From: Methylophaga sp.
Lineage (GTDB): Bacteria; Pseudomonadota; Gammaproteobacteria; Nitrosococcales; Methylophagaceae
DNA: 64,000 nucleotides
NCBI GenBank assembly: GCA_002696735.1
Contig: NZSL01000013.1
Location: 5,293 to 69,292 of the forward strand
Reading direction: 5' to 3'
Made by a program: the position numbers and the translations under genes
The notes under the pieces: model-generated
The model's input: only the letters and a program-made list of their open reading frames with translations
Database searches by the model: none
What the model was told of the DNA's origin: nothing
Shown here: positions 18,297 to 26,521 of the stretch, piece after piece
Position numbering within the stretch: the first letter of the stretch is position 1
Layout of the letters: each line of letters starts with the position of its first letter

Positions 18297-18947
18297 CAAG
18301 CTTTTTATGGCGAGATACACAGGTTCCGCACCACCTTCACGAGCCAGTGGGGTTTCAGACAGCATTTTCTGCCTGGCTTCTTGTGTATGAGACTCAGTAA
18401 ACAGAACCGGGCCCGGTGCCACTGAATTCACCTTGATCTGCGGAGCAAGTTTTTTGGCCGATACCAGCGTCAAATTATGCAATCCTGCTTTGGTTGTGCC
18501 ATAAATATCAAAACGTGGGGTAGGATTTTCAACATTGATATCGGTGATATGAATAATGTCGGCCGGATCGTTTCCCGGTCCGATTAAAAGCGTTGATAAC
18601 GCCTGATTGATAAGAAACGGCGCTAACATATGTATGGTGAAAAAATGTTGATATTGCTCAGCAGCCTCAAACAAATCTTCTGCTGTCGGTGTAAATGCTG
18701 AGGCATTATGCACAATGCCTCGATAAGCCGGACTGAATTGCTGGAGTTTGTCGATAAACGCCATAATGCTGGCAGTATCCTGCAAATCCGCCTGAATAGT
18801 CTGTATGCCTAATTGTTTTAGTTTTTGGACATCATCTGTTTCAGTACGGTAATGTGCCAATACATCATAACCATCCTGCTTTAGCCTGGAAGCAATATGA
18901 AATCCGACCCGCTTTCCGGCACCTGTTACTAAAATGGGATTATTCAC
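18228..18947 (-). CDS. folM: SDR-family pteridine reductase, FolM-like dihydromonapterin reductase
   Basis: A 239-residue short-chain dehydrogenase with the pteridine-reductase form of the nucleotide motif, TGAGKRVGFHIASRL, instead of the usual TGxxxGIG. It has HNASAFTP (NAG-like), and the catalytic Tyr and Lys in YGTTKAGLHN. The conserved C-terminus TGATIPVDGGRRL fits FolM, which reduces dihydromonapterin or dihydrofolate with NADPH. It shares 69 bp with the convergent folK gene and is divergent from midA with a 16-bp gap. Its position beside folB and folK supports a pterin substrate. A generic SDR function cannot be excluded. Confidence 0.85.
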   Translation of the reverse strand: MNNPILVTGAGKRVGFHIASRLKQDGYDVLAHYRTETDDVQKLKQLGIQTIQADLQDTASIMAFIDKLQQFSPAYRGIVHNASAFTPTAEDLFEAAEQYQHFFTIHMLAPFLINQALSTLLIGPGNDPADIIHITDINVENPTPRFDIYGTTKAGLHNLTLVSAKKLAPQIKVNSVAPGPVLFTESHTQEARQKMLSETPLAREGGAEPVYLAIKSLLENPFITGATIPVDGGRRLSKA

Positions 18948-18963
18948 TGAAATTACCGACTAA

Positions 18964-20127
18964 ATGAAAGATACCGCCAAGTTACCTGCACCTGACCCCA
19001 TTGCGCAACAGCATAGCGATCAACTGTTGCAACTGATTTTTCAGACCATAGAAGACCGTAATGGTTGGCTGAGCTTTGCAGAATTTATGCAGATGGCTTT
19101 ATACCAACCTGGACTAGGTTATTACAGTAATGGCTTAAGTAAGATTGGCGAAGCAGGGGATTTTATTACTGCCCCGGAAATAAGCCCGTTATTTTCACAG
19201 GCGCTGGGCAATCATATTGCTGATGCGCTTAGACAAATACCCGCGGCAGATTGTCTGGAATTTGGCGCAGGCAACGGTCAAATGGCAGTCGATATTCTGC
19301 ATCATCTGCGGGAAATTGATTGCCTGCCGACACATTACTACATAATTGAAGCAAGTGCCCACTTACGTCAAAAGCAATATGAAATAATACATAAAAACTT
19401 TGGAAGTGAGCAGAACTGCGTGATCTGGCTGGATCAACTGCCTACTGAATTCACCGGAGCGATCATTGCAAACGAAGTGTGCGATGCGATGCCAGTGCAT
19501 CGGGTGCAGTTTGAAGAAAACCAGATTCTGGAGGTTGGAGTAGGGCGCGAAGAAGGGCAACTGGCATGGCTTTCACAAACCGTGACTGATCCTTTTTTAC
19601 AGACACGTTGCGAACAAATTCACCCCTTACTGCCGCAGTTTCCTTATCAGACAGAAGTTGCCATGCAAGCACCTGCCTGGCTTGGCACCATCGCCGAAAA
19701 ACTGACCCAGGGTGCTATATATTTAATTGATTATGGCTATGAAGCCAGTGACTATTTTCATCCCATGCGGCATCAGGGCATGCTGCGTTGCCACTATCAA
19801 CATCAGGCACATAATGATCCATTGGTCTTGGTCGGCCTGCAGGATATCACCGCTCATGTGGACTTCACTGCGTTAGCTGAAACAGCCCATGCAATAGGAT
19901 TGCAAGTTGAGGGTTATCAAAGGCAGAGTGATTTTCTGCTGGCAGGTGACATTCTCAATCTCAGCCAACAAAATGCGCCTGATTCCTTTCAGCAGATGCA
20001 ACAGGCCGCAGCTTTGAAACGTTTATTATTGCCAGAACAGATGGGAGAACTGTTTAAGGTGCTCAGCCTGTCAAAAAATGTCGAAATGCCTCGCTCGAAA
20101 TCTGCTGATTTGCGCTATCGTCTTTAA
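18964..20127 (+). CDS. MidA/NDUFAF7-family SAM-dependent methyltransferase
   Basis: A 387-residue protein of the MidA (COG1565) family, whose mitochondrial member NDUFAF7 methylates an arginine of a complex I subunit. It shows the family start FMQMALYQPGLGYYSNG, followed by GDFITAPEISPLFSQALG, the SAM-binding CLEFGAGNGQMAVDIL (about residue 98) and NEVCDAMPVHRVQF. GAIYLIDYGYEASDYFHP and the HVDFTALAETA blocks complete the domain. The bacterial substrate is not established. A terminator follows directly. It is divergent from folM. Confidence 0.9.
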   Translation: MKDTAKLPAPDPIAQQHSDQLLQLIFQTIEDRNGWLSFAEFMQMALYQPGLGYYSNGLSKIGEAGDFITAPEISPLFSQALGNHIADALRQIPAADCLEFGAGNGQMAVDILHHLREIDCLPTHYYIIEASAHLRQKQYEIIHKNFGSEQNCVIWLDQLPTEFTGAIIANEVCDAMPVHRVQFEENQILEVGVGREEGQLAWLSQTVTDPFLQTRCEQIHPLLPQFPYQTEVAMQAPAWLGTIAEKLTQGAIYLIDYGYEASDYFHPMRHQGMLRCHYQHQAHNDPLVLVGLQDITAHVDFTALAETAHAIGLQVEGYQRQSDFLLAGDILNLSQQNAPDSFQQMQQAAALKRLLLPEQMGELFKVLSLSKNVEMPRSKSADLRYRL

Positions 20128-20136
20128 AGATTGCAA

Positions 20137-20163
20137 TAAAAAAGGCGCCGAAGCGCCTTTATT
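20137..20163. terminator. Bidirectional terminator between midA and lipoprotein gene
   Basis: AAAAAAGGCGC and GCGCCTTTATT form a 7-bp GC-rich stem with a four-base CGAA loop, A-run on one side and T-rich on the other. It serves midA (+) and the convergent lipoprotein gene (-). Confidence 0.85.
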
Positions 20164-20180
20164 AATGTATTAAGCAATCA

Positions 20181-21056
20181 TTATTCCTGATTACTTTCTT
20201 CTAATTGTTGTTTGAGCTGTTCAAGCTGCTCAGACATTTCAAACAGGACTTCCTTAATATTGGCCACATCATCGGTCAAATTATCTGTTTGACGTTTGGT
20301 TCTGGCTATTTCTTCACGCATTTCAGGCGTTAATGCGCCGGTATCCTGTCCTTTACGCTCAGCTGCAGAAGCTAATACGGTTGGGATATCAATCACTACC
20401 CAGTCAGACCGTTCAGAGCCATCCTCTTGGTGATATGAAATGCCATTATCTAAAGCAATTTTGGTTGCTGGTTCAGAATCGGATTTACGGGTACCCGGTA
20501 ATAATGGATTTACCCGACGATCAATCTCTTGACCGGTATATTGGTCTTTATCACGGTATTCCTGATGAACAAGACCGAAGATAATGTTCAAGCGCCCATT
20601 GTTATCAACAAACACGCGACCACTGTTGGTTTTGCGTTCCGCTGCAATCGCTCCGGCATGAACCCCTAGCGTGACAAAGGTAATATCTTCATCGGGTTGA
20701 GCACGGTTTAAACCCTGTGCCAACGTTGAACTTAAAATTTGCAGTTCACCCGGTGAAAACAACGGGACTTGCTGAGTTCTCAGTAAGACGCGCTGATTGA
20801 CGTAAAGTGATGAAAGCACTTCACGCATTTCATCCTGATTGATTGGTAAAGGGTGCTGATTGGTTCCAGGCAGATCGCGCTCTACCATACGAACGTATTG
20901 CAGATTTGACTCCCACAGTATCGGACCACTTTGTGACATAACGACTTCATCATCATCTGATGATTTTTTACTGAATGGGTTGCCACAGGCAGACAAGCCG
21001 ACAGTCATTGCCACACTGAGTGCAATGATGCTGCTGTATTTCACAATGCCTTGCAT
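20181..21056 (-). CDS. Predicted outer-membrane or periplasmic lipoprotein, function unknown
   Basis: I do not recognise this 291-residue protein. It has a clear lipoprotein signal: a charged start, hydrophobic residues 9-20 and the lipobox LSAC with Cys at residue 24, followed by Gly-Asn rather than Asp, so export to the outer membrane is possible. The mature part begins with a lysine/serine/aspartate-rich spacer, then a globular region of about 180 residues containing YVNQRVLLRTQQVPLFSPGE. The last 50 residues (TKRQTDNLTDDVANIKEVL onward) look like a heptad coiled coil. It lies downstream of gpsA on the same strand, 24 bp away, and could be part of that operon. Confidence 0.75.
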   Translation of the reverse strand: MQGIVKYSSIIALSVAMTVGLSACGNPFSKKSSDDDEVVMSQSGPILWESNLQYVRMVERDLPGTNQHPLPINQDEMREVLSSLYVNQRVLLRTQQVPLFSPGELQILSSTLAQGLNRAQPDEDITFVTLGVHAGAIAAERKTNSGRVFVDNNGRLNIIFGLVHQEYRDKDQYTGQEIDRRVNPLLPGTRKSDSEPATKIALDNGISYHQEDGSERSDWVVIDIPTVLASAAERKGQDTGALTPEMREEIARTKRQTDNLTDDVANIKEVLFEMSEQLEQLKQQLEESNQE

Positions 21057-21080
21057 ATAATTTTCCTCAATTAATTCGTA

Positions 21081-22115
21081 TCACGATTTTCCGATTACCG
21101 GAGATTCTGCTTTTTGTTCACGACATAATAATGCCTGAACCGATTTGCGCGGATCGTACCCTTCAAACAGGATTTTGCATACCTGCTCAACAATTGGCAT
21201 CTCAACACCCGCCTGTTGAGCGCGTAATAAAACTTCTCTTGCAGCGTGCATACCTTCTACCGTCTTACCGACTTTTGAAACCGCTTCATCAACTTTAAGA
21301 CCTGAACCAATCGCTAAGCCCAGCTGGCGATTGCGGCTCTGATTGTCGGTACAGGTGAGAATCAAATCCCCCATACCAGACAGACCAAACATGGTTTCCG
21401 GTTCAGCCCCCAATATACTGGCTAAACGCATAATTTCTGCCATACCGCGGGTCAGCAGAGCGGCACGGGCGTTGGCACCATATCCTAATCCGTCACAGAT
21501 ACCTGCGGCAATTGCCAACACGTTTTTCACCGTGCCACCAACTTGCACCCCTAAAACGTCCTCCGTGGTGTAAGCCCGCAAAGCAGGTCCATGAAGCGCA
21601 TTTGCCAAGGCTTTGGCAAACTCTGTATCGCGGGAAGCAACTGTTAAAGCGGTAGGTAACCCGGCCGCAACCTCCGCGGCGAACGATGGACCAGAAACGA
21701 CAGCTAAAGCATGTTTAGGCCCCAGAATTTCAATAGCCGTATCGTGCAGAAATTGACCATTGTGGGGCGTTAAACCTTTGGTCGCCCAACTGATCGGGAT
21801 ATCTTCAGACAGAAAAGGTTTAATGCAATGCAATATTTCGCTAAACGCCACACTTGGCACTGAAATCATTACATGTCTGCAATTTTTCAGAGATTTTTCC
21901 AAATCCATTTCAATTTTCAATGTATCCGGAAAAATAATTTCCGGTAAATAGCGGCTGTTCATCCGTTCAGCCGCTATCCGGGAAAGCTGTTCTTTGTCAC
22001 GACCCCACAGCCAGACTTCATGCCCATTGCGAGCCATGGCAATCGCCAGCGCCGTACCCCAGGCTCCGGCACCAATGACAACTGTTGGCATTAAAGAAGA
22101 AGCGGTCATGGCCAT
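21081..22115 (-). CDS. gpsA: Glycerol-3-phosphate dehydrogenase [NAD(P)+]
   Basis: GpsA reduces dihydroxyacetone phosphate to sn-glycerol-3-phosphate, the phospholipid backbone. The N-terminal dinucleotide fold starts VVIGAGAWGTALAIAMARNG, the catalytic lysine region reads VQVGGTVKNVLAIAAG, and GLGYGANARAALLTRGMAEI and FGLSGMGDLILTCT follow. The annotated start gives 344 residues with an 8-residue lead before MPTVVIGAG. ATGs at 22115, 22109 and 22091 are all possible and no Shine-Dalgarno decides. It lies 9 bp after secB, the same secB-gpsA order as in E. coli. Confidence 0.95.
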   Translation of the reverse strand: MAMTASSLMPTVVIGAGAWGTALAIAMARNGHEVWLWGRDKEQLSRIAAERMNSRYLPEIIFPDTLKIEMDLEKSLKNCRHVMISVPSVAFSEILHCIKPFLSEDIPISWATKGLTPHNGQFLHDTAIEILGPKHALAVVSGPSFAAEVAAGLPTALTVASRDTEFAKALANALHGPALRAYTTEDVLGVQVGGTVKNVLAIAAGICDGLGYGANARAALLTRGMAEIMRLASILGAEPETMFGLSGMGDLILTCTDNQSRNRQLGLAIGSGLKVDEAVSKVGKTVEGMHAAREVLLRAQQAGVEMPIVEQVCKILFEGYDPRKSVQALLCREQKAESPVIGKS

Positions 22116-22124
22116 CTAGACAAA

Positions 22125-22607
22125 CTAGTGAGTAGCCTGTGCTGCTTCCATCTGCTGACGCGCCTGATCAATCTGATGTTTGTATACTGCATCAAAGTTC
22201 ACGGGTGCCAGCACGAGTTGTGGGAAACCACCTTTAATAACCACATCAGAAATCACTTCACGTGCAAATGGGAAAACAGTATTCGGGCAGTAACTACCAA
22301 TCAGGGGACCCATTTCTTCCTTGCTATACCCGGTCAAAGTGAAAATTCCAGCCTGTTTGACTTCCGCCAGAAATGCGACTTGATCATTAACTTTCGCGGT
22401 GACTGTGACGACCAGAACAATTTCATGGGTATCTTCATCAATACGGTTATATTCATTACCCAATTGCAGATCCAGTTTGGGCTTCCATTCTTCACGGAAA
22501 ATGGCTGGAGAATTAGGTGTTTCAAATGAAATATCTTTGGTGTAGATCTTCTGAATGATGAACTTTGGTTGTTGTTCTTCTGTTGCTGCTGTGTTTTCTT
22601 CAGCCAT
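22125..22607 (-). CDS. secB: Protein-export chaperone SecB
   Basis: SecB is a tetrameric chaperone that keeps preproteins unfolded and hands them to SecA. The 160-residue protein has the conserved opening FIIQKIYTKDISFETPNSPA, followed by KVNDQVAFLAEVKQAGIFTL and the YCPNTVFPFAREVISDVVIK signature, then FPQLVLAPVNFDAVY. A GAGAGGGAAAA sequence upstream provides ribosome binding. It sits between grxC and gpsA in the classical rhodanese-grxC-secB-gpsA cluster. Confidence 0.97.
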   Translation of the reverse strand: MAEENTAATEEQQPKFIIQKIYTKDISFETPNSPAIFREEWKPKLDLQLGNEYNRIDEDTHEIVLVVTVTAKVNDQVAFLAEVKQAGIFTLTGYSKEEMGPLIGSYCPNTVFPFAREVISDVVIKGGFPQLVLAPVNFDAVYKHQIDQARQQMEAAQATH

Positions 22608-22629
22608 GATTTTCCCTCTCTAAAAGAAT

Positions 22630-22887
22630 TTAATTATTTGTCAGTAAAACATCGAGCTGACCCGAACGATCGATATCAACCAAATCGGTATATCCACCCA
22701 TTGATTTACCATTAATGAATATTTGCGGCACGGTACGTTGCTGACTTTTTTGCATCATTTCCTGGCGTTTTTCAGGATGCTGATCCACACGGATTTCGTC
22801 ATAACTGACACCTTTTCGATCCAGTAACTGCTTTGCCATGGTGCAATACGGGCAATGCGCAGATGAATAAATGATGACTTTGCTCAT
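22630..22887 (-). CDS. grxC: Glutaredoxin 3
   Basis: An 85-residue glutaredoxin with the redox pair CPYC in YSSAHCPYCTMAKQLLDRKG. The cis-proline segment TVPQIFINGKSMGGYTDL follows. It reduces disulfides and glutathione mixed disulfides, using glutathione. An upstream in-frame ATG at 22950 would add 21 residues, but GGAG lies 7 bases before the ATG at 22887 and the shorter protein matches family length, so that start is chosen. It follows the rhodanese gene by 16 bp and precedes secB. Confidence 0.95.
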   Translation of the reverse strand: MSKVIIYSSAHCPYCTMAKQLLDRKGVSYDEIRVDQHPEKRQEMMQKSQQRTVPQIFINGKSMGGYTDLVDIDRSGQLDVLLTNN

Positions 22888-22903
22888 AACAACGCTCCAA
22901 GTC

Positions 22904-23323
22904 TTAAGTGAATAATGGCAGTTTGGCATCTCGCCATGCGTGCAGACCACCTGACATTACATAAATATTGGTATAGCCATGTTTTTTGAACTGTTTGGCA
23001 GCAGCTTTTGAACGCTGACCACTGTCACACACCAGAACCAGAGGCTGATCCTTATTTTTTAGCGACTTGAGATTCGCCTCGATATCAGCCACCGGTACAT
23101 TAACGGAATCGACTATATGTGAAGTTTCAAATGCAGCTTTATCGCGAATATCAACAAAACAGCCTTTTTGCTGATTCACCAGATTAACAGCTGTTGGCAC
23201 ATCAACGGCATTAACCCCACCCAGTTTGCGAGTGAGTGAGTCAGAAAAAACCAAAAACAACAACACCACAAACAAACTGGACAGTATCCAATGATTAACA
23301 ATAAATTCGCCCAGATTTTCCAT
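22904..23323 (-). CDS. Membrane-anchored rhodanese-like protein (YibN type)
   Basis: A 139-residue protein with one N-terminal membrane helix (about residues 10-28, ILSSLFVVLLFLVFSDSL) and a single rhodanese domain. The active-site loop is LVCDSGQRSKAAAKQF, with the persulfide-forming Cys. It is likely a sulfurtransferase or sulfur carrier at the inner membrane; the acceptor is unknown. The gene order with grxC, secB and gpsA equals the E. coli yibN cluster. Confidence 0.9.
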   Translation of the reverse strand: MENLGEFIVNHWILSSLFVVLLFLVFSDSLTRKLGGVNAVDVPTAVNLVNQQKGCFVDIRDKAAFETSHIVDSVNVPVADIEANLKSLKNKDQPLVLVCDSGQRSKAAAKQFKKHGYTNIYVMSGGLHAWRDAKLPLFT

Positions 23324-23358
23324 TAAACAGCCCTAAATTTATGAATAAATAATGATTT

Positions 23359-23685
23359 CTATTTTACGCAAAACAATTCGCACATCATGCTGATTAGCCG
23401 TAACAGGCGCTCATCGTTGACCCGGTAAAATATACGGTTTGCATCTCGTCTTGCCGCCAGAATGTTTTTATCTTTGAGTTTGGCAAGATGCTGCGACACA
23501 TTGCTTTGTGTTGTGCCAACCTGATCAACAATATCCTGTACTGATAATTCCTGATCGCCCAACGTACATAGAATTTTCAAACGCAATGGATTCGACATTG
23601 CTTTCAGCGCAAATGCAGCGCGTTCAATATCGTCATTAATGGCATGCATTTGCGGGTTTCCGGATTGTGAAATGATGTTAGTCAA
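23359..23685 (-). CDS. ArsR/SmtB-family transcriptional regulator
   Basis: A 108-residue winged-helix protein of the ArsR family. It has MSNPLRLKILCTLGDQELSV, the recognition helix region VGTTQSNVSQHLAKLKDKNI and the beta-wing RRDANRIFYRVND. Cysteines lie in the first helix block (ILCTLG) and at the C-terminus (MMCELFC), so redox or sulfur sensing is possible. It differs from the classic ELCVCDL metal site. It is divergent from gpmI and lies upstream of the rhodanese-grxC genes, 35 bp away, so it may regulate these sulfur-handling genes, as ArsR-type sulfide/persulfide sensors do; this is inference. Confidence 0.88.
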   Translation of the reverse strand: MTNIISQSGNPQMHAINDDIERAAFALKAMSNPLRLKILCTLGDQELSVQDIVDQVGTTQSNVSQHLAKLKDKNILAARRDANRIFYRVNDERLLRLISMMCELFCVK

Positions 23686-23719
23686 CGAGATTGCAACTGT
23701 AATTGATTACAAAAGCCCA

Positions 23720-23725
23720 TATAAT
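23720..23725 (+). promoter_or_regulatory. Candidate -10 of gpmI promoter
   Basis: TATAAT occurs in the arsR-gpmI gap, 82 bases before the gpmI ATG. No good -35 lies at 16-18 bases, so the element is only tentative. Confidence 0.3.
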
Positions 23726-23807
23726 ACACAGCATTGTTGTTGATTTGCAGTGTTCACTGTTTTTCACAACCCCAGGTCGTCGTAACCCGTGATTAAAGGA
23801 TAGTTTC

Positions 23808-25340
23808 ATGAGCCACATGCACCGCCCACTTGCGCTAATCATTATGGATGGTTGGGGTTATAGTGAAGAGGTCCAGCATAATGCCATTTTGGCTGCCAAT
23901 ACCCCCGTTTGGGATCACCTCTGGAATGATTACGCACATACATTGATTAACGCCTCCGGCGCTGGTGTCGGCTTGCCGGGCGATCAGATGGGAAATTCTG
24001 AAGTTGGTCATCTCAACATTGGTGCTGGCCGGGTGGTTTATCAGGAATTCACCCGGATTAGTGTCGCCATTCGAAACGGATCTTTTTTTACCAATCAAAC
24101 ACTGACTGATGCGGTGGATGACGTGGTGAAAAATGATAAAGCCCTGCACATTCTGGGCTTGCTCTCCGATGGCGGCGTGCACAGTCATGACAGCCATATT
24201 CAGGCCATGGTAAAACTTGCTGCAGACCGTGGGGCGACTAAAATTTATTTGCACGCTTTTCTGGATGGTCGCGATACGTCACCCAAATCTGCTCAAAAGT
24301 TCATTGCGGACATGCAAGCCTGTTTTAACGAAACCGGTAAGGGCCGTTTCGCCAGTATTATCGGGCGCTTTTATGCGATGGATCGTGACCAGCGCTGGGA
24401 TAGAGTTCAACAGGCTTATGAACTGATTGCTAATGGTAAAGCCGTTTATCAGACAGACAATGCACTTGAAGCTCTTCAGGACGCCTATGCCCGAGAAGAA
24501 ACGGACGAGTTTGTTAAAGCCACCAGAATTGGTGATGCCGTGCCGATTGAGGATGGTGACAGTATCGTATTCATGAATTTCCGTGCTGATCGCGCTCGTG
24601 AATTAACCCAGTGTTTCATTGATACTGAATTTACTGGATTTCCCATATTGGCAGCACCAAAACTGTCAAAATTTGTCACGCTGACTGAATATAAGAAGGA
24701 TTTTGATGTACCGGTGGCTTTTCCGGCTGAAAAGCTCAAAAACCTGCTGGGCGAATGTATTTCTGCTGTTGGTTTACGCCAGTTGCGTATTGCTGAAACC
24801 GAAAAATATGCGCATGTGACGTTCTTTTTTAATGGCGGAAGCGATGTTCCTTACGAAGGTGAAGATCGGATTCTGGTGCCCTCGCCAAAAGTCGAAACCT
24901 ACGATTTACAACCGGAGATGAATGCTCCGGAAGTGGCCGAAAAACTGGTCAAAGCCATTCACAGCAATCAATATGATGTCATCATCTGTAACTTCGCCAA
25001 TGCAGATATGGTAGGCCATACCGGTAATTTTGATGCGACAGTTAAAGCCATTGAAACACTGGATAACTGTCTCGGTAAAATCTGGTCCGCATTAAAAGAA
25101 AGCGGTGGCGAAATGCTGGTAACAGCAGATCATGGCAATGCTGAAAAGATGGTGGACAATGAGAAAGGCCAGGCGCATACAGCCCACACCAGCAACCTCG
25201 TGCCGTTAATCTATGCGGGACGTTCGGCAGTCTGTGCCGAACAGGGTGGTTTATCTGATATCGCACCGACCATGCTGAGCCTGCTTGATCTCCCGATTCC
25301 AGCGGAAATGAATAATCACCTTCTGGTGAAACTCACCTGA
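23808..25340 (+). CDS. gpmI: 2,3-bisphosphoglycerate-independent phosphoglycerate mutase
   Basis: This 510-residue, manganese-dependent enzyme interconverts 3- and 2-phosphoglycerate. It starts [14 protein letters not shown], with the metal-binding Asp. The phosphoserine nucleophile is in [25 protein letters not shown], the FLDGRDTSP and [14 protein letters not shown] substrate loops, [12 protein letters not shown] and the C-terminal metal site [11 protein letters not shown] and HTSNLVPLI are present. AAAGGA lies 8 bases before the ATG. envC and ctpA follow on the same strand, as in E. coli and Pseudomonas. Confidence 0.97.
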   Translation: MSHMHRPLALIIMDGWGYSEEVQHNAILAANTPVWDHLWNDYAHTLINASGAGVGLPGDQMGNSEVGHLNIGAGRVVYQEFTRISVAIRNGSFFTNQTLTDAVDDVVKNDKALHILGLLSDGGVHSHDSHIQAMVKLAADRGATKIYLHAFLDGRDTSPKSAQKFIADMQACFNETGKGRFASIIGRFYAMDRDQRWDRVQQAYELIANGKAVYQTDNALEALQDAYAREETDEFVKATRIGDAVPIEDGDSIVFMNFRADRARELTQCFIDTEFTGFPILAAPKLSKFVTLTEYKKDFDVPVAFPAEKLKNLLGECISAVGLRQLRIAETEKYAHVTFFFNGGSDVPYEGEDRILVPSPKVETYDLQPEMNAPEVAEKLVKAIHSNQYDVIICNFANADMVGHTGNFDATVKAIETLDNCLGKIWSALKESGGEMLVTADHGNAEKMVDNEKGQAHTAHTSNLVPLIYAGRSAVCAEQGGLSDIAPTMLSLLDLPIPAEMNNHLLVKLT

Positions 25341-25348
25341 ACGTGCAG

Positions 25349-26497
25349 ATGATGATTCGTGGTTTAATCTTGTTTTTCTGGCTTTTTGTGCCATTAAATC
25401 TTGCTGCTGAACCTTCGTCAGCAAAAAAGCTCGAAGCGGTACGGAGTGAAATATCTGAGCTTGATAAAACGATTAACCTTAACAAGAAAACCAAAGCGGA
25501 ATTACAACAGCAATTAAAACAGCAGAGTCTCAAGGTTTCCGAAATAAGTCGCGAGTTAAATCAGATTAAACAATCTATTGCGGTTAAAGATGATGAATTA
25601 CTTAATCTTCAACAGCAGTTGGGACTGACGCAAAAGCAGCAGGCAAAGCAACTGGAGGCATTAAATCAACAAATTCGCTCTGCATTTATGAATGCTCAAC
25701 CCAGTTATCTAAAAATATTATTGTCTGAACAGTCTCCTGAGCGTGTCAGTCGAAGCAACACGTATTACCGTTATTTTCACTCGGCCCGCCAGCAGCAGCT
25801 CGAAACCTTGCACACGACTTTGCAAAACTTAACGGAGCAGGAAAAAGCTGTTTATGCTGTTAAAAGAAATCTGGATGAACTGGAACAACAACAGCTCTCG
25901 CAGCAAGAAGCTTTTAAACAGCAAACGGTTGAACGTGAGAGAACACTTGCCGCGCTGAATAAAAAAATCTCAGGGCAGGATGCACAACTGGCTGCATTAA
26001 AAGAAGAAGAGAAAAACCTGCAGTCATTATTAGACTCACTCGCCAAAAAAGCAGCAAAAAGACCTCCGCCATCAAAAACGGTGAAACCAAGTGAACGATT
26101 TTCGAGTCTGAGTGGGAAGTTACAATGGCCGTTGTCTGGAAAAATACTGGCAAGCTATGGTAGCCAGCGTAATCTTGATAAACTCAGCTGGAAGGGCATA
26201 CTGATAGCCTCTGAAAAAGGCACGTCTGTTAAAGCCAGCGCAGAGGGCAGGGTGGTTTTTGCCGATTGGATGAAAGGCTTTGGCTTGTTAATCATCATTG
26301 ATCATGGCGAACAGTTCATGACGCTGTATGGCAATAATGACAGTCTGCTGAAAAGCACGGGGGATACCGTGAGTGCTGGTGAGGTTATCGCTCAAAGTGG
26401 TGATCAGGGTGTCAGACAAACCGCTGGATTATATTTTGAAGTACGTCATAAAGGCAGTCCGACCAATCCTATGCAATGGCTGCGCAAGCAAGGTTAA
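25349..26497 (+). CDS. envC: EnvC-like murein hydrolase activator (LytM/M23 domain)
   Basis: The protein has an N-terminal signal peptide (hydrophobic GLILFFWLFVPLNLAAE), two long coiled-coil stretches (about residues 20-110 and 150-225) rich in Gln, Glu and Lys, and a C-terminal LytM domain (about 260-380). In active M23 peptidases the last motif is HxH; here it reads YFEVRHKG, so the domain is degenerate as in EnvC, which activates the amidases AmiA/B at division. ATGs at 25349 and 25352 and a GTG at 25343 are all possible starts, with weak ribosome-binding sites; coupling to gpmI is likely since the gap is under 10 bp. Confidence 0.9.
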   Translation: MMIRGLILFFWLFVPLNLAAEPSSAKKLEAVRSEISELDKTINLNKKTKAELQQQLKQQSLKVSEISRELNQIKQSIAVKDDELLNLQQQLGLTQKQQAKQLEALNQQIRSAFMNAQPSYLKILLSEQSPERVSRSNTYYRYFHSARQQQLETLHTTLQNLTEQEKAVYAVKRNLDELEQQQLSQQEAFKQQTVERERTLAALNKKISGQDAQLAALKEEEKNLQSLLDSLAKKAAKRPPPSKTVKPSERFSSLSGKLQWPLSGKILASYGSQRNLDKLSWKGILIASEKGTSVKASAEGRVVFADWMKGFGLLIIIDHGEQFMTLYGNNDSLLKSTGDTVSAGEVIAQSGDQGVRQTAGLYFEVRHKGSPTNPMQWLRKQG

Positions 26498-26521
26498 TTT
26501 GAAATAAGGAATAAAGTTCAT

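Noticed and set aside
22888..22950. 21-residue N-terminal extension of glutaredoxin
   Set aside because: Overlaps the rhodanese 3' end, is not in the family, and the internal ATG has a better ribosome-binding site.
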